A stretch of DNA of 64,000 nucleotides, taken from contig VZDJ01000216.1 of NCBI GenBank assembly GCA_008694505.1, forward strand, positions 451,455-515,454, in the 5' to 3' direction. Origin of the DNA: Cyanoderma ruficeps (Eukaryota > Chordata > Aves > Passeriformes > Timaliidae). The position numbers were made by a program, and so were the translations under genes. A model generated the notes under the pieces. The model saw only the letters and a program-made list of their open reading frames with translations, had not been told where the DNA came from and did no database searches. Numbering within the stretch: the first letter of the stretch is position 1; every line of letters starts with the position of its first letter. Below are positions 1-17,974 of this stretch, piece by piece.

Positions 1-32
1 AAAAAAAAAAAAAAAAAAGGTTCCCTTGGAGC

Positions 33-79
<47 letters not shown>
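1..79. repeat. Poly-A runs at window edge
   Basis: Two homopolymer A tracts (18 and 45 bases) are separated by 16 unique bases. They could be retroposon tails, but tracts of this purity at a sequence edge can also be assembly or polishing artefacts. No retroposon body can be recognised immediately next to them. Confidence 0.7.
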
Positions 80-82
<3 letters not shown>

Positions 83-798
83 ACAACCAAGCGGGAAAGA
101 AGCCCCTGGTGAAGCAAGCTTGGAAGTCACCAGCTCCACAGAGCAGCTGCCTTAGAGCCAAGTCAAACCTCCCCCCGAGCAGCTGACGTGTTCACTGGGC
201 TGCAGCCCTGGGATAGGGCCGGGAAGCCTCTGTGCTGCATCCAGCCCTCGGTGCTGCCGCTGCTCACACAGATCCAGCCTTGGAACTCGGGTTAGGAAAA
301 AGAGGCTGTGCGTTATTCCCAGCCCCAGGAAGGAGAGCTGGGGAGCAGAACCGCTGTGCTGAGGAGCCAGTGCCCGACCAGCCCCGTGCAGGGGCTTTGC
401 TCAGACTGGTCCCGTGCCTGCAGCTCAATAGCAGGTGGAGCTCCCTTATGGAAGGGAGAGCGGCATCACCCCAGAAGAGGGGATTTGGGGCGCTCCGAGG
501 CCGCTCCTTGATGTGAACCAGCCTGGGGAGGATGAGGAGATGGTTTCCAACAGCCCTTGTGTCTCTGTACCAACGTGGATGCCCTGAGCACCACCACAGA
601 ACACAGCCGAGCGTCCCTGTCAGCACAAACTCCCAAATTCCTCAATCCCGCTGTTACTGACACCAACACCCAGCCAGTGAAGGCTTCCTGCTAACAGCCA
701 GGCTGGGAAACCGGGCATGAATAAAAAAACCACGTCCTGCTCTTGCCACGCCATGTCCCTGCCTGGTGGGAGCGCAGAGAGGGAAAATCCACACTCAC
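80..798 (-). other. PMP22: PMP22 intron 2, proximal part
   Basis: This is sequence downstream (minus sense) of the PMP22 coding exon donor GTGAGT at 798-793. No further PMP22 coding exon (the rest of the first extracellular loop or TM2-TM4) is recognisable in it, so the next exon must lie left of the window. Open frames here are short and resemble no family I know. Confidence 0.7.
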
Positions 799-899
799 AC
801 TAACGATGGTGGAGACGAAGAGCAGCACCAGCACGGTGACGTGGAGGACGATGATCCCCAGCAGCAAGAGCAGCATCTTGGCGGTGGTGGAGGGCAGAG
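799..899 (-). CDS. PMP22: PMP22, first coding exon (partial gene)
   Basis: PMP22 is a four-helix membrane glycoprotein of compact myelin, made mainly by Schwann cells; dosage changes or mutations cause CMT1A and HNPP in people. Coding sequence runs 876-799 on the minus strand: 26 residues beginning MLLLLLGIIVLHV and ending STIVS, nearly identical to my memory of the mammalian N-terminus, which is the uncleaved signal anchor and first membrane helix. His12 and Leu16, known disease positions, are conserved. The ATG at 876 has a good context (CCAAGATG). The acceptor is CTGCAG ending at 900 and the donor is GTGAGT at 798-793, at the same codon boundary (after Ser26) as in mammals. The remaining exons lie outside the window to the left. 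No other family with this N-terminus is known to me. Confidence 0.94.
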
Positions 900-1781
900 C
901 TGCAGCGGGACAGGGATGATGCTGAGTGTGTGTGTCTGTCTGTCCGTGCGTCTGTCCGGGGGCAGCAGGACCGCTCCGCTCTGCCCCGCCCGGCGCGGGG
1001 GATGCTGCTGGGGCAGTGCCCGGCGCCCGGGTTCTCCCCGAGAAGAGGGGCCCGAGCCCACTGCCCGCTCCCCGATATCACCCGGGGGTCCCTCGAGACC
1101 TTCCCCCGAGCCTGTTCTCCCTCTCGCACCGAGGGGGCTCCTCACAGTCTCCTCCCCGGGACCTTCAAAGGGGGTCGGTTCCCGAAGGGGGCACCCCCAG
1201 CCCCTCTCCCCAGAGGGTCGGATCCCCCTCTCCAAAGGGAATCCCCGCCCCGGTCCCGGCTCGTCGCACGCAGGGGCTGCCCGGGCCCGCTCCGCAGGGA
1301 AAGGGGCGGGGGTGCCTTGCCCACCCACCATGCGAGCAGTGTGGATCATTCTGCCGGCCCCCGGCCCGGGGGGGGGGTTTACCGGCCTCATCTGCCCTGG
1401 CGACCCCCGCGGACGGGGCGGGGAGCAGGGGGGGCAGCCCCTGCCCCTTTCAGCCCACCGGGCTACCTCGGCCCCTCTTCTCCGGGGGTGCCCTCAGCCC
1501 ATGTCCCTTCGGCTCCCCCGGCAGAATCTCTCCTGGACCCTCTCCCGAGCTGGGGGGGGCTTTCCCCAGCCCATCTCACCCTCGGTGAAGAGGGGAAGGG
1601 GCTGCCCTGGATCCTCTCCTTAGAGAACCCCCAGAGCGGGGCTGCTCCTCCCCTCCCTCTGGGCTGCGAACTCCCGGGGGGTGTCTCCAGCCCGTGTCCC
1701 CGCGGTGTGCCCGTTCCCCCGGGGGTGTCTCCAGCCCCTGTCCCCGCGGTGTGCCCGTTCCCCCGGGCTGTCCGTACTCAC
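900..1781 (-). other. PMP22: PMP22 intron 1 (GC-rich)
   Basis: The intron lies between the inferred non-coding first exon (donor GTGAGT at 1781-1776) and the first coding exon (acceptor at 900). It is very GC-rich with frequent CpG, so long open frames appear on both strands by chance. It includes a roughly 43-bp tandem repeat near 1680-1770 and a TG/TCTG-rich stretch near 925-955. An alternative first exon (like mammalian exon 1B) could lie here but cannot be placed by eye. Confidence 0.65.
1681..1770. repeat. Tandem repeat, ~43-bp unit, 2 copies
   Basis: A unit beginning GTGTCTCCAGCCC and containing CCCGCGGTGTGCCCG is repeated about twice inside PMP22 intron 1. A shorter related GGGGGTGTCTCC string joins the copies. 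Confidence 0.7.
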
Positions 1782-1905
1782 ATCGCGGCGGAGCGGAGCG
1801 CGCTGGCGGCGGCGGAGCGGGCGCGGAGCGGAGCGGGCGGCGGCGCTGTCAAGTTTCCCCTTTAACCGGGGCCACCGCCCCGTTTGCGTCTGCGGCACGG
1901 GGAGG
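1782..1905 (-). other. PMP22: PMP22 non-coding first exon (inferred)
   Basis: On the minus strand a strong splice donor (GAT then GTGAGTACGG) ends an exon at 1782. A TATA-like TTTATAGG lies at about 1936-1929, so transcription would start near 1905. The exon is GC-rich 5'-UTR sequence and would join the acceptor at 900. The donor and TATA-like box are visible; the start site is inferred from their spacing. Mammalian PMP22 likewise uses alternative non-coding first exons, 1A and 1B. Confidence 0.6.
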
Positions 1906-2429
1906 GCTCAGCCGCCGCCCGCCGCCCTCCTATAAACGAGGCAGCGCCCAGCCCAGCCCCGGCCCTGCCCCCTCCCCTCGGGACACGGCCGGGACCCACT
2001 CCCGGACCCGCTGCCTTCCCCGGGCCGCGGCTCCCGGGCCGCTCCCGCCCGACAGCGAGATTTGGGGGGAGACGAGAGGAGCACTCCGTTCTCCTGAGCC
2101 CCCAGTGCCCAGGCAGCCGTGCAGGAAGGCGGGGGAGAGGCGGCCGTGCCCTGGTCTCCGAGCAGCCCTCGCGGTGTCAGAACAGGACCGGCCGTGCCCG
2201 GAGGGGACAGAGCTCTCCACATCGGGGGTCCCCTCACCCCGGCCCGGGGCGTTGGTGCAGCCCCGGACAGGACCCTGGCACAGGATTTGGGGAACGAGCA
2301 TCTGGCTGAGCTGAAGGGATTTGAGCTCTTGGAGTCTCTTTTTTAGCACTTGAGCGCCAAATTAGGTAGAACTGAGCAACTTTTCACTAAATGGAGGGTG
2401 CGATTTTCCACAGCTCTGGAGGATATAGA

Positions 2430-2794
2430 GAGTTTGGGCTGTTCTGCCTGAAGAAGGCTCTGGGGAGAGCTGAGAGCCCCTTCCAGTACCTAAAGGGGTT
2501 CCAGGAGGGCTGGAGAGGGACTGGGGACAAGGGCTGGAGGGACAGGACACAGAGAATGGATCCCACAGCCAGAGGGCAGGGCTGGGTGGGATGTGGGGCA
2601 GGAATTGTCCCCTGGCACAGGGTGCCCAGAGCAGCTGTGGCTGCCCCTGGATCCCTGGCAGTGCCCAAGGCCAGGTTGGACACTGGGGCTGGAGCAGCCT
2701 GGGACAGTGGGAGGTGTCCCTGCCAGGGCAGGGGTGGCACTGGGTGGGCTCTGAGGTCCCGCCCAGTCCAAACCATTCTGGGATTCTGTGACTC
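2430..2794 (+). mobile_element. CR1 LINE 3' fragment
   Basis: A 5'-truncated CR1 tail. The characteristic 3' region contains AGAAGGCTCTGGGGAGAGCT, GGTGCCCAGAGCAGCTGTGG and GGGACAGTGGGAGGTGTCCC, and ends with the octamer-like ATTCTGTGA. It lies between PMP22 and TEKT3. Confidence 0.9.
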
Positions 2795-4000
2795 AGGTGC
2801 TCGGGAAGGAAGGGGTGGCTGTGCTGCCGCCCTCGCTTATTCCTCAAGCACAGCCAATCTGTCCAAAAAAACCCCTCACACACACACAGTCCACCCCCAG
2901 CTCCCAAATAATCCCGCAGGAATCCTGCACCCTCCTGAGCATTGACACCAATCCCCGTCATCTCCCCTCTCCCCGTGCCAGCTCCAGACCCGTCCCGCAC
3001 TGTTGCACAAAGGAGGGAATTCGGCGTCCAGCCACCGGGACTGGAAATCCTGGGAGAAGGGAGCCGGGGAAGCGTGCTTGGCTCCTCTCTCCTGGCAAGC
3101 AGAGGCGTGTTCCTGCAGCACGGGCTGCTCACACTCACGGAAGGGGTCCCGGCATCAGCCAGCGAGGGGGAGCGGAGCTGAGAACACCCGGGGGGGTCAG
3201 GGGGGAGAGGCGGCTGCTGAAACGAGATTCCAAAGGATGCCATTTACCTTCCCCTCCAAAAAATCCCGCCAGTTCCTCTGCTGCGGCCGTCCCTGTGCAC
3301 CCCGTGACGCCTGTCGGTGCCATCCAGAGGGCTGGAACGTCTGCGCCACCATCGGAACATCGCTGGCCGATGGGGCTGAATGGGGCTGTCCTGCCCCTGT
3401 GGGCCGGGTGCCCGAAGGAGCCCCCGCGCTCGGGGTGAGACAGAAAGGTCTTGTCCCCAGGGCTGCGATCCAGGCTCTGGCAGAGACCGTCCTCTGATCT
3501 GGGTGTGCGGGTCTGACATCCCGGCCGCTGTTTCTGGACAAAACATCCAGAGCAGATGGATGCTGTGTTCCCTGGAGCAGGGCGGGACGCGCGGTGGGGG
3601 AAGGCACTGCGGGGTGCGGGGGTCACAGAGTCTCCCGAGCTCCTCCGGGAGTGTGGGACAGCAAAACCGCCCCAGCTCCGCTGCAGAAAAAGGGGCCAAA
3701 AGCACCTTTGTAAGCGTGGGGAGAAATATCTGAAATTCAAAGCAGGGAAAAGAGCAGTCTGTGAGTAACAAAGCCAGTTCGGGCTGAGGGCCGTGGACTG
3801 GAAACGGCGGAGAAAACCCAGAGAGGAGAGCACATCACTGCCCCGATCCCCGGACACTTCCTCTGGAAAGGTGCACCGTGCAAACAGCAGCTGCTGCTGC
3901 GGGTTCTGTGACACAGCTCCGGGCCGGGGCTGGGGCACAGCTCCTCCGCACGCCGGAGATGCTGGAGGGAGCCTGTGCAGGGAGGAGAGGAGGCGGGGAA
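2795..4000. other. Intergenic, no gene seen
   Basis: Moderately GC-rich unique sequence with several overlapping chance frames on both strands. I see no splice-bounded exon, RNA gene or clear transposon. A short CA run lies near 2877-2890. Confidence 0.5.
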
Positions 4001-4154
4001 GTGAGGATGGTCACAGCAGAGCCCTCGGGGCAGTGAGGATGGTCAGTGGAGCCCTCGGGGCAGTGAGGATGGTCAGTGGAGCCCTCGGGGCAGTGAGGAT
4101 GGTCACAGCAGAGCCCTCGGGGCAGTGAGGATGGTCACAGCAGAGCTCTCGGGG
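4001..4154. repeat. Minisatellite, 30-32-bp unit x5
   Basis: There are five head-to-tail units starting GTGAGGATGGTCA and ending CCCTCGGGGCA. Three units carry ACAGCAGAG and two carry the shorter GTGGAG variant, so unit lengths alternate 32, 30, 30, 32 and 30 bp. Confidence 0.9.
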
Positions 4155-5481
4155 TTTTGCTGGACAGACAAGGTCACACACGAGGCTGGAGGTGCTCCAG
4201 GTGCTCCCCGGGGCTCGGTGGCAGTGCCACCCCCACTGAAATCAAAGCAGGCGCCACAATAAATTGGAAAAATGTTTTGTGTACAAACAAGATTCACCAC
4301 CGGCTGTGCTGGGAATACTGGAAGACTGATGAGTTGTATAAACTCCTGGTAAAAATATGGATTTCTCACTTTGAATCTATTCCATGGGGCTATTTTCAAT
4401 ATGATGCTTCAGCTTGAAATTCTAGAATAAACTTATGAGGCTCCAGGAGGGAAAGTAGGGTTTCTATCCCTTTATGGGGCTCAGATACTAATCTGACAAG
4501 GCAGGGATGGACTGAAAGGGATCGAATGCTCATTTACCTGTGTGGCATCAACTGAACCTGCACATCAGGGCTCTGCTCGTTCCTTTCCTAGGGCCAGGTG
4601 AACGAAACCCCTCTTAAACCATTTCCAACTACACAAAAAGGCAACATTTCCTCTGTGTGTTTTTGTGAGGATGAACCTGTTTAACCCCACGTTTAGCTCT
4701 CTCACCACAGTTTTAGGGACTGTTCCTGTTCCCTACGCTGGTGGTGAAGACCATTAGTGAGGAGGGTTTGAAATGCAAAGGGCAGGGGCCGAAATCTGCC
4801 CTGCCATCAGCAAACCCCTGGGGGCTGGGGAGGGAAGGAGCCGGGGAAAATCCTGTTTTCAAACGACTGTGCCCCTGGGAAAAGGAGAGCAATGTATGGT
4901 TTGACTGCACTTTGTGCAGGATCTATGGTGCTTCCTCAAAGAACACAAATGCAGATGTATAGATATATAGAGAGATATATAGGTAAATATATAAATATAT
5001 AAATACATATACACTGGTGAAATGAGGGTTGGAAAAAATATTTCAACCAGAAAAAAACATAAAGGGAGACTTTATATTCAGCCAACCTCACTAACAAAAG
5101 GTCTAATGTATCTTGAAGGCATTGACTTGTTTTTTCTGATTTGTTTTCTACTAATTCAAGAAGAATTTATAAAATACTTTACTCCTGCCTGCATTCATGC
5201 CCTCAAATCAACTTCATCCAACTTTTTGCTTTCCACTCCAAGCCAGTTGTCAGCACTGATAGAGCCAGGCTGAAATCACTGGAGAAAATCCCACTGACTT
5301 CAAGGAAACCAACATTTACCCACTGACCCCAAAACGCGCAGAAAATCGACTGAGCTCCCCATCTTGGACTGTGAACATCCTCAGACACTTTCTGAGCTGC
5401 TGGTTCGTGCTCCTCTCCTGCCAGCCCAGAACAGACCCAACAGAGGACACAGGTCTAAACCGGCTTCGAGCCACGACTTTG
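4155..5481. other. Intergenic AT-rich unique sequence
   Basis: AT-rich and apparently single-copy, with no coding exon. It includes a TA-rich microsatellite (4956-5013). Because it lies within a few kilobases upstream of PMP22, it is a plausible place for regulatory DNA, but no specific site can be shown. Confidence 0.45.
4956..5013. repeat. TA-rich microsatellite
   Basis: An imperfect (TATA/GATATA/AATATA) simple repeat of about 58 bp. Confidence 0.85.
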
Positions 5482-5563
5482 CCCAAACTGTTGAGTTTTA
5501 CACTTTTCCCCAACTGTTGAGTTTTACACTTTGGCTCAGCTGTTGAGTTTTACACTTTGGCTC
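5482..5563. repeat. Tandem repeat, ~27-bp unit x3
   Basis: Three direct copies share CTGTTGAGTTTTACACTTT, separated by CCC(A)A- or GGCTCAG-type spacers. The conserved core is longer than the variable spacer. Confidence 0.85.
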
Positions 5564-8500
5564 CGCGGTGCGGGGTGTGGCCCCGCTTCCATCCCCTCCA
5601 GGGTCCCCGGCGGCCACTGCTGCCCTGAGGGTGCGGATGCTCCGTGCCCTGCGGGTCCCTGCTGAGGGACACGGCGGATGCTGCACGAGCTGCAAGAGCA
5701 ACTCGAACAAGAGCATGTGAAACAAATCCATTGGGGGATGTTAAAGCCAGGGACAGCCCTGTCAGCTCAGGAAGTCCTTGCTGTACTAATTGCTGGAAGC
5801 TGGGAAAGTGGACTGGGAGAATCTCACAGAGTTCTTGCTGCCTTCTGGTGCTTTTATCTCAGCATCTCCTGTTGGCTCTGGCAGAGGCTGCACCAGAGGC
5901 TGCACTTTGGTCTGAGCCAGCACAAGCATTTCTGTGATCCTACACTGCCCAAACTTTCCTTTAGCATTTTGCCAGATTTTTCTCCCTTTTTTTTCCATAA
6001 TAGCAATGAGTTTAGGGTTGGGGTTTTTTTCTGACTGCTGATGCTGTTTGGGGAATTCTCCCTCCCTTGAGCACAACAATCTGCACTGGTTATGCAATAC
6101 ATTGTTAGCATGGGTTTTGGCAAGCTTTGATTTCACCCAAATTCAGATCAGACCCTTCCAGGATATTTGATGAGGTTTGTTTTCTTAAACAACAAAACCT
6201 CCTTTCTGAGAAGTTTCTTGCTAGCCCTGCCTGGAGTGTTCACCTGGATCCTGGACTGATACAAACCAACAGTGTCCTGGGTTTATTAATTTATTATCTT
6301 TCCTCCAGTCAGTAAACAATTAATTTACACACCCAGCTCTGCAGCAGTGATGCAAATGGAATGATGCAGAAGGGTGGGAATACGGCTGTGAGTTGCAAAG
6401 GAATTTCCACAGAGAAACTTTCTCAGCAACTTGGCTGATAGAGGCAGCAATAAACCAGCAAGAAATAGCAATAAAGGCAGACACGGCGTTCTCGTGGAGA
6501 AAGGAGCCGCCCCCCCAGTACAGAAAGGCAGATGATGGGCCTGGCCTGTGATTTAGAAGTGATCTCTGAAAGGAAATCATTTAATGGCACCGCAGCAAAG
6601 CATCTCAGCCATCAGCAGGAGGAGGCAGGGCTGTTGTTTCATCTCCTGGAGCACATCAAAGGCTGCTCAAATCCCAAAGGCAGCCCTGCAGGGATTAGAT
6701 GGAGCAGCTTCACTCAGCAGCGGCTCTGTCATGGAAGGCAAATCCCTCCCTGTGCGGGAGAGCCAGCCAGGAGCCACGTGTTCACTGGAATTGCACCCAA
6801 AGCTCTCCCTGGAGACCCATTTGACAGGAGTCTGTGGCAGGACAGGCTCCCCTCAGGGGAGGAAGGCTCACACTGAAACACGCAAAGGACGCCCTGATCA
6901 AAGTGTCTGGGGGGGACTGGGGCACATCGGCTGCCAGAAGAAGTAACATCAGTACTGTCAACTTATGGAAAACTGGCGTGGAGAGAACGAAACCCCAGAG
7001 GGAGCTGGGAATTCTCTAACGTCTGGGAAATTGCTGCAGGAAAGTGGAAAGAATTTGTGAAAGAAATGAGAGGAGCTGAAGCTGAAATTCCTCTGGTCGT
7101 GGCTCAAACAGAGGAAAGAAACTCTTTGGCAGTGCTGCGGAAAGAGCACGGAGAGGCCAGGACAGCAAGGGAAAATGGAGTTGGGTAATTGCAGCACCAC
7201 ATAAGTGCTGGCAGTCAGGACAAAGCCCTAAAGGAGCTGGGCCAGTGGGAAAGATCAGGGGTTGGGAAGCTCTGAAAGCAATACTGGAGAAAAGTGGAGA
7301 CTGATCCTGGTGTGCCCTCACTGTGAAACAGAGCCCAGATATTTTTGACATGACTCAAAAGCAAAGGTGGAAGTGAAACGAAGGCAAAGCCGTCGCTGAT
7401 GCCAGGACTTGGCTCTGGGTGCTCACGGGCTGGATCCTTTCAGGAAAAGGCTGTGGGTGCCTCTGCTGACCCACACTCAGCTGGGGACAAACTCCTGGGG
7501 CCCAAAAGCCTGGCAGCTCTACCTGAGAACATCTGGAGTGGGTCTGCAGACAACAGGAACAGCCAAAATCACCAGGGACTGGGAAAGGAGCACAGGCAGA
7601 GAAGAGCACGGAGCAGCCTGAGGGCTGGTGAGGGTGCTGACAAAAACTGAGTTCAGCTGCCAGTGGCTCCTCTGGGGGGCAGGGGAGTGGAGAAAGGGAA
7701 GGTGAGATCAGCTGGGCAGTTTCTCCTGCTCAGTTGTCTCTTTCCTTTGCAGAGGGTGGCTGCTGCCTCTGACAGACTCGAGCCCCAAGATACACACAAA
7801 GCAGAGGAAATCTATTTTTAGACTCGATAAAAGTGCTAGCAAAGAAAAAAAGGTTAGAAAGACAATTGCTTCCTGTTTAGGGCTGGTGCTGGGAGGGAGA
7901 TCCTGCCAGGACGCTGGGGCCGGAGGGTGGGGAGGGCACAGGGGCTGTGGGGTGAGGAGGAGTCATCTGGGCATGGGAGACAAGGAAAGAGCTCCCACTC
8001 CTGCGGGCCCCAGGGCTGGTGGTCCCTGTCCTGCATGCCCAGGGGGGGACTCAGCCTCTGCCCTGCTGGGATTCCTGGTGGCCCAGGCTTTAGGCTGAGC
8101 TCAACAGCTGAGGTTAAAAGACTCAAGAGATACGATAGTCTAAGGAGGGAAACTGCAAAGTGACTTTCACATTCACCCTCAGATTGATTGAAGACTTATC
8201 CCTCTGAAAATTCCAATTCTTGGTAAAATCAATCGGATTTACAGCAGGAGAGGAGGCTCTGTGCAGCCAGAGGGGTTTAAACACTACTTAAGCTCTTTAT
8301 CTTCCAAATGCTTTGGTGCTCCCACCAACAAACTACACGTGAGAGGTTAAATTAGGAACCCAAAATTAAACCCACAGCATTTTCTTCAATGAACTTTCTC
8401 CAAGTTGAATCTACTTCCTCTTTTTAAAACCTCACCACTGACATTTTTGATAGCGCTTAACATTTTTCAAAAGCAAGACAATTATCGTTAGAAATCAGCT

Positions 8501-8846
8501 TAAAATGCACATTTTTCTATTTTAGGAACAGCACAAACTGCAACTCTTTCCAAGACAGTTTGTGTTTCTTCTGCTGCACCATTAAAAATCTATCCTGGAT
8601 GTCAGCAGCTCATTATTCTGACAAGTGGCTTTACTTCCCCTTGTGCCTCTTCCACATCACACACACTCAAAAGGAGGAAGATGCGACAGTTTTTCTCCTG
8701 AAAACACAGGCTGGGAGGGTAGGGATGGATCCCCGTGGGTGGATTTGGTGACATACAGGATATTTTCAGCTCCTTCCTGGCACACAGTGAAAGAGAAAAC
8801 ACAAAGGAAAAGAAGCATCCTGGTAACCCAACAAACAAAATGCTCA
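5564..8846. other. PMP22-TEKT3 intergenic sequence
   Basis: No coding exon was recognised. A short CpG-rich patch lies at 5564-5680. Long non-repetitive AT-rich stretches near 5950-6480 and 8160-8600 look like ordinary unique DNA and could contain conserved non-coding elements. Open frames in this interval are short and lack splice context. Confidence 0.45.
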
Positions 8847-8852
8847 TTTAAT
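8847..8852 (-). terminator. TEKT3: TEKT3 poly(A) signal candidate (ATTAAA)
   Basis: On the minus strand ATTAAA lies 112 bases after the TEKT3 stop codon. It is the common variant of the polyadenylation hexamer. No canonical AATAAA lies closer to the stop, so this is the best candidate for the 3' end. Confidence 0.5.
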
Positions 8853-8963
8853 TTCTACCCGGAGTTTCCACCAGGAAATGAAATCCTAAGAAGTGTGTGA
8901 AATTGCACCAATGTATTTGCAAAGAAGCAGAGGGAAGGTGGGGCGGTGTCCCGCCGCGGGCGC

Positions 8964-16219
<7,256 letters not shown>

Positions 16220-16577
16220 CCTGGAATGCTGCTGGTGCGGGTCCTGCACAAAGGGGGCAGAGGAAAACCTCGCTCAGACAGTTCCTGCCCTTGTGGTGCC
16301 TCTTACAGCAACCCCCAGGTTGTGGTGGGAGCAGCCCTGCCCCCACACAGCCCCTGAATCTCCTGGAGGTGAATCCCCTCTGACAGCATCACAAGTCTTT
16401 GGATAGGGAGGGACTTGACACCAGCTTTGCTCTTGGCATCTTGTGTCAGGTCTTGAACTATGTAGAGAAACAAATCATGGCTGCTCAGGAGGAGGACAGA
16501 CCTTATACCTTTGTTTTCCTTGTTGCTTAGTCCCTTATTTCCTATTATTCCTTCATTTTCCCTGTCAATCTAATGAC

Positions 16578-16742
16578 CTCCCCTGGCAGGGTGGGCAGGC
16601 CCTGGCACAGGGTGCCCAGAGCAGCTGTGGCTGCCCCTGGATCCCTGGCAGTGTCCAAGGGCAGGTTGGAAATGGGGCTTGGAGCAGCCTGGGACAGTGG
16701 GAGGTGTCCCTGTCCATGGCAGAGATGGTCCCATCCAACTCA
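16578..16742 (+). mobile_element. CR1 LINE 3' fragment
   Basis: Contains the CR1 strings GGTGCCCAGAGCAGCTGTGG, GATCCCTGGCAGTG and GGGACAGTGGGAGGTGTCCC, about 23 kb from the next full-length-like copy of the same region at 39 kb. Confidence 0.88.
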
Positions 16743-17444
16743 GAGTGAGCCTCATCCCAGGATCCAGCCTGGCCAAAGGCTTTGGGACGGGCAGTGGGAA
16801 ACTCCCACTCCCAAATTCAGCACAAAAGCTTTCACAGGTGTGACTGGCTCGAAGTCACTTTGGCAGAACCGAGGACGAGATGTCTGTGCTCAGCCCCACC
16901 AAAGGCCCTGCGTGTGCTGTTCCCATGAACGTCATTCCAGCCCTTTTGTCCCTGCTGAGGACAGGCCCCTGCCGTTCCTGTCTCCATGCCACTCATTTAC
17001 CTGGGGAGCAGCAATTGGAGAGTGGGAGATGCCTTCCCTGGCCCCCACCCTGCAAACAAATCCTTCCCCTTTAGACACAGGCAGACACGGGTTTAAGAGA
17101 GAAAAAAACTTTGGGAATGGACTGGATTACTTTTCCACACATTTCCAGCTGAAATAAACGCCCTTGCATCCCCCTTGGGATAATCCACACCAGGATGAGA
17201 GTTTCCAGCAGCCCTGGGCACGGGCACAGCTGGGAGCTGCTGCCCACCCAGCCGGGGATGTTTTGGGGGCTGGAGGGTGTTTGGGGCTGAGGACAATACC
17301 GGCTGTGCTGCTGCTCCCTCCTGGTGAGGACAGCTCCCCCCTGGCTGCGTGTGGGCGAGCTCAGGGCTGGGGGCACCCAGGGGTGCTGCTGCTCATCCCT
17401 GGGTGCTGTGGTGGTGCTGGCCCTGCCCGGCTCTGCAGGGCCCC

Positions 17445-17458
17445 GTTGCTATGGCCGG
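17445..17458 (+). promoter_or_regulatory. RFX X-box-like half-site upstream of TEKT3
   Basis: GTTGCTATGGCCGG matches the left arm and centre of the X-box consensus (GTTGCCATGGCAAC), but the right arm is degenerate. RFX factors drive many ciliary genes, and TEKT3 is ciliary. It lies about 1.2 kb upstream of the first coding exon. Such half-sites occur by chance, so this is only a candidate. Confidence 0.3.
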
Positions 17459-17719
17459 GGGTTCCGTGGCCAGGGACTGTGTTCCGGAGGGTTCTGTGAC
17501 ACTGGCTGGGCTCTGTGACCCGTCCTGGCCATTGACCCACCCTGTAAAGGCCCCAGCAATGGCTATTGGGCAACACAGGCTGCTGGCTGGACAACCTGGG
17601 GCCGGTAAACACCTCCCAGGGCATTCCAGCCCCTGCCCTGAACTCCTGCCCTGCTGGGCAGATTTGTGCAGCCCCTGGGCAGCCAGGGGCAGGTATTGAG
17701 TGGCTGGATAGTGCCCATG

Positions 17720-17812
17720 GCCACCTGATTTTGGTGAAGGACGTCCTGCAAGGAGCAGGATCCTTATGGCCCCTTCCAGCCTGGGATATTTTACGGTCCT
17801 ATGATCTTAGAG
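17720..17812 (+). mobile_element. CR1 LINE terminal fragment
   Basis: Short diverged CR1 end with CCCCTTCCAGCCTGGGATAT and CCTATGATCTTA, typical of the last bases before the octamer tail. Confidence 0.6.
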
Positions 17813-17862
17813 CCCTCAATGGACAACCCAGTGCCAGCCTGGGCAGCCCAGTGCCAGCCCCG

Positions 17863-17974
17863 TGTCCAGGGCTGGCCGGGGCTCTGAGCACCCTGGTCAG
17901 GCGGGAGGTGTCCCTGTCCATGGCAGGGCTTGGATAGATGAGTTTGAAGGTCCTCTCCAACCCAAAGCATTCCA
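17863..17974 (+). mobile_element. CR1 LINE 3' fragment
   Basis: Diverged CR1 tail with GGGAGGTGTCCCTGTCCATG and AGGTCCTCTCCAACCCAAAG. Confidence 0.75.

Larger units (their letters stand above)
960..2300. promoter_or_regulatory. PMP22: CpG island over PMP22 promoter
   Basis: CpG-dense, GC-rich sequence spans the inferred first exon, its upstream flank and intron 1. The TATA-like element sits at 1931-1936 (minus sense), and GC-box-like GGGCGG and GGGGCGG strings flank it. This is the only clear promoter-like region for PMP22 in the window. The boundaries are approximate. Confidence 0.65.

Noticed and set aside
766..1865. Several overlapping 200-300-residue open frames on the plus strand and one on the minus strand
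   Set aside because: They lie in the CpG island and intron of PMP22, where GC-rich codons lack stops by chance. The peptides are low-complexity Pro/Gly/Arg and frames overlap one another.
5678..6034. 118-residue frame beginning with a glutamate/glutamine-rich helix
   Set aside because: Initially looked like a coiled-coil exon. No acceptor or donor fits the frame, and its second half turns into low-complexity hydrophobic chance sequence.
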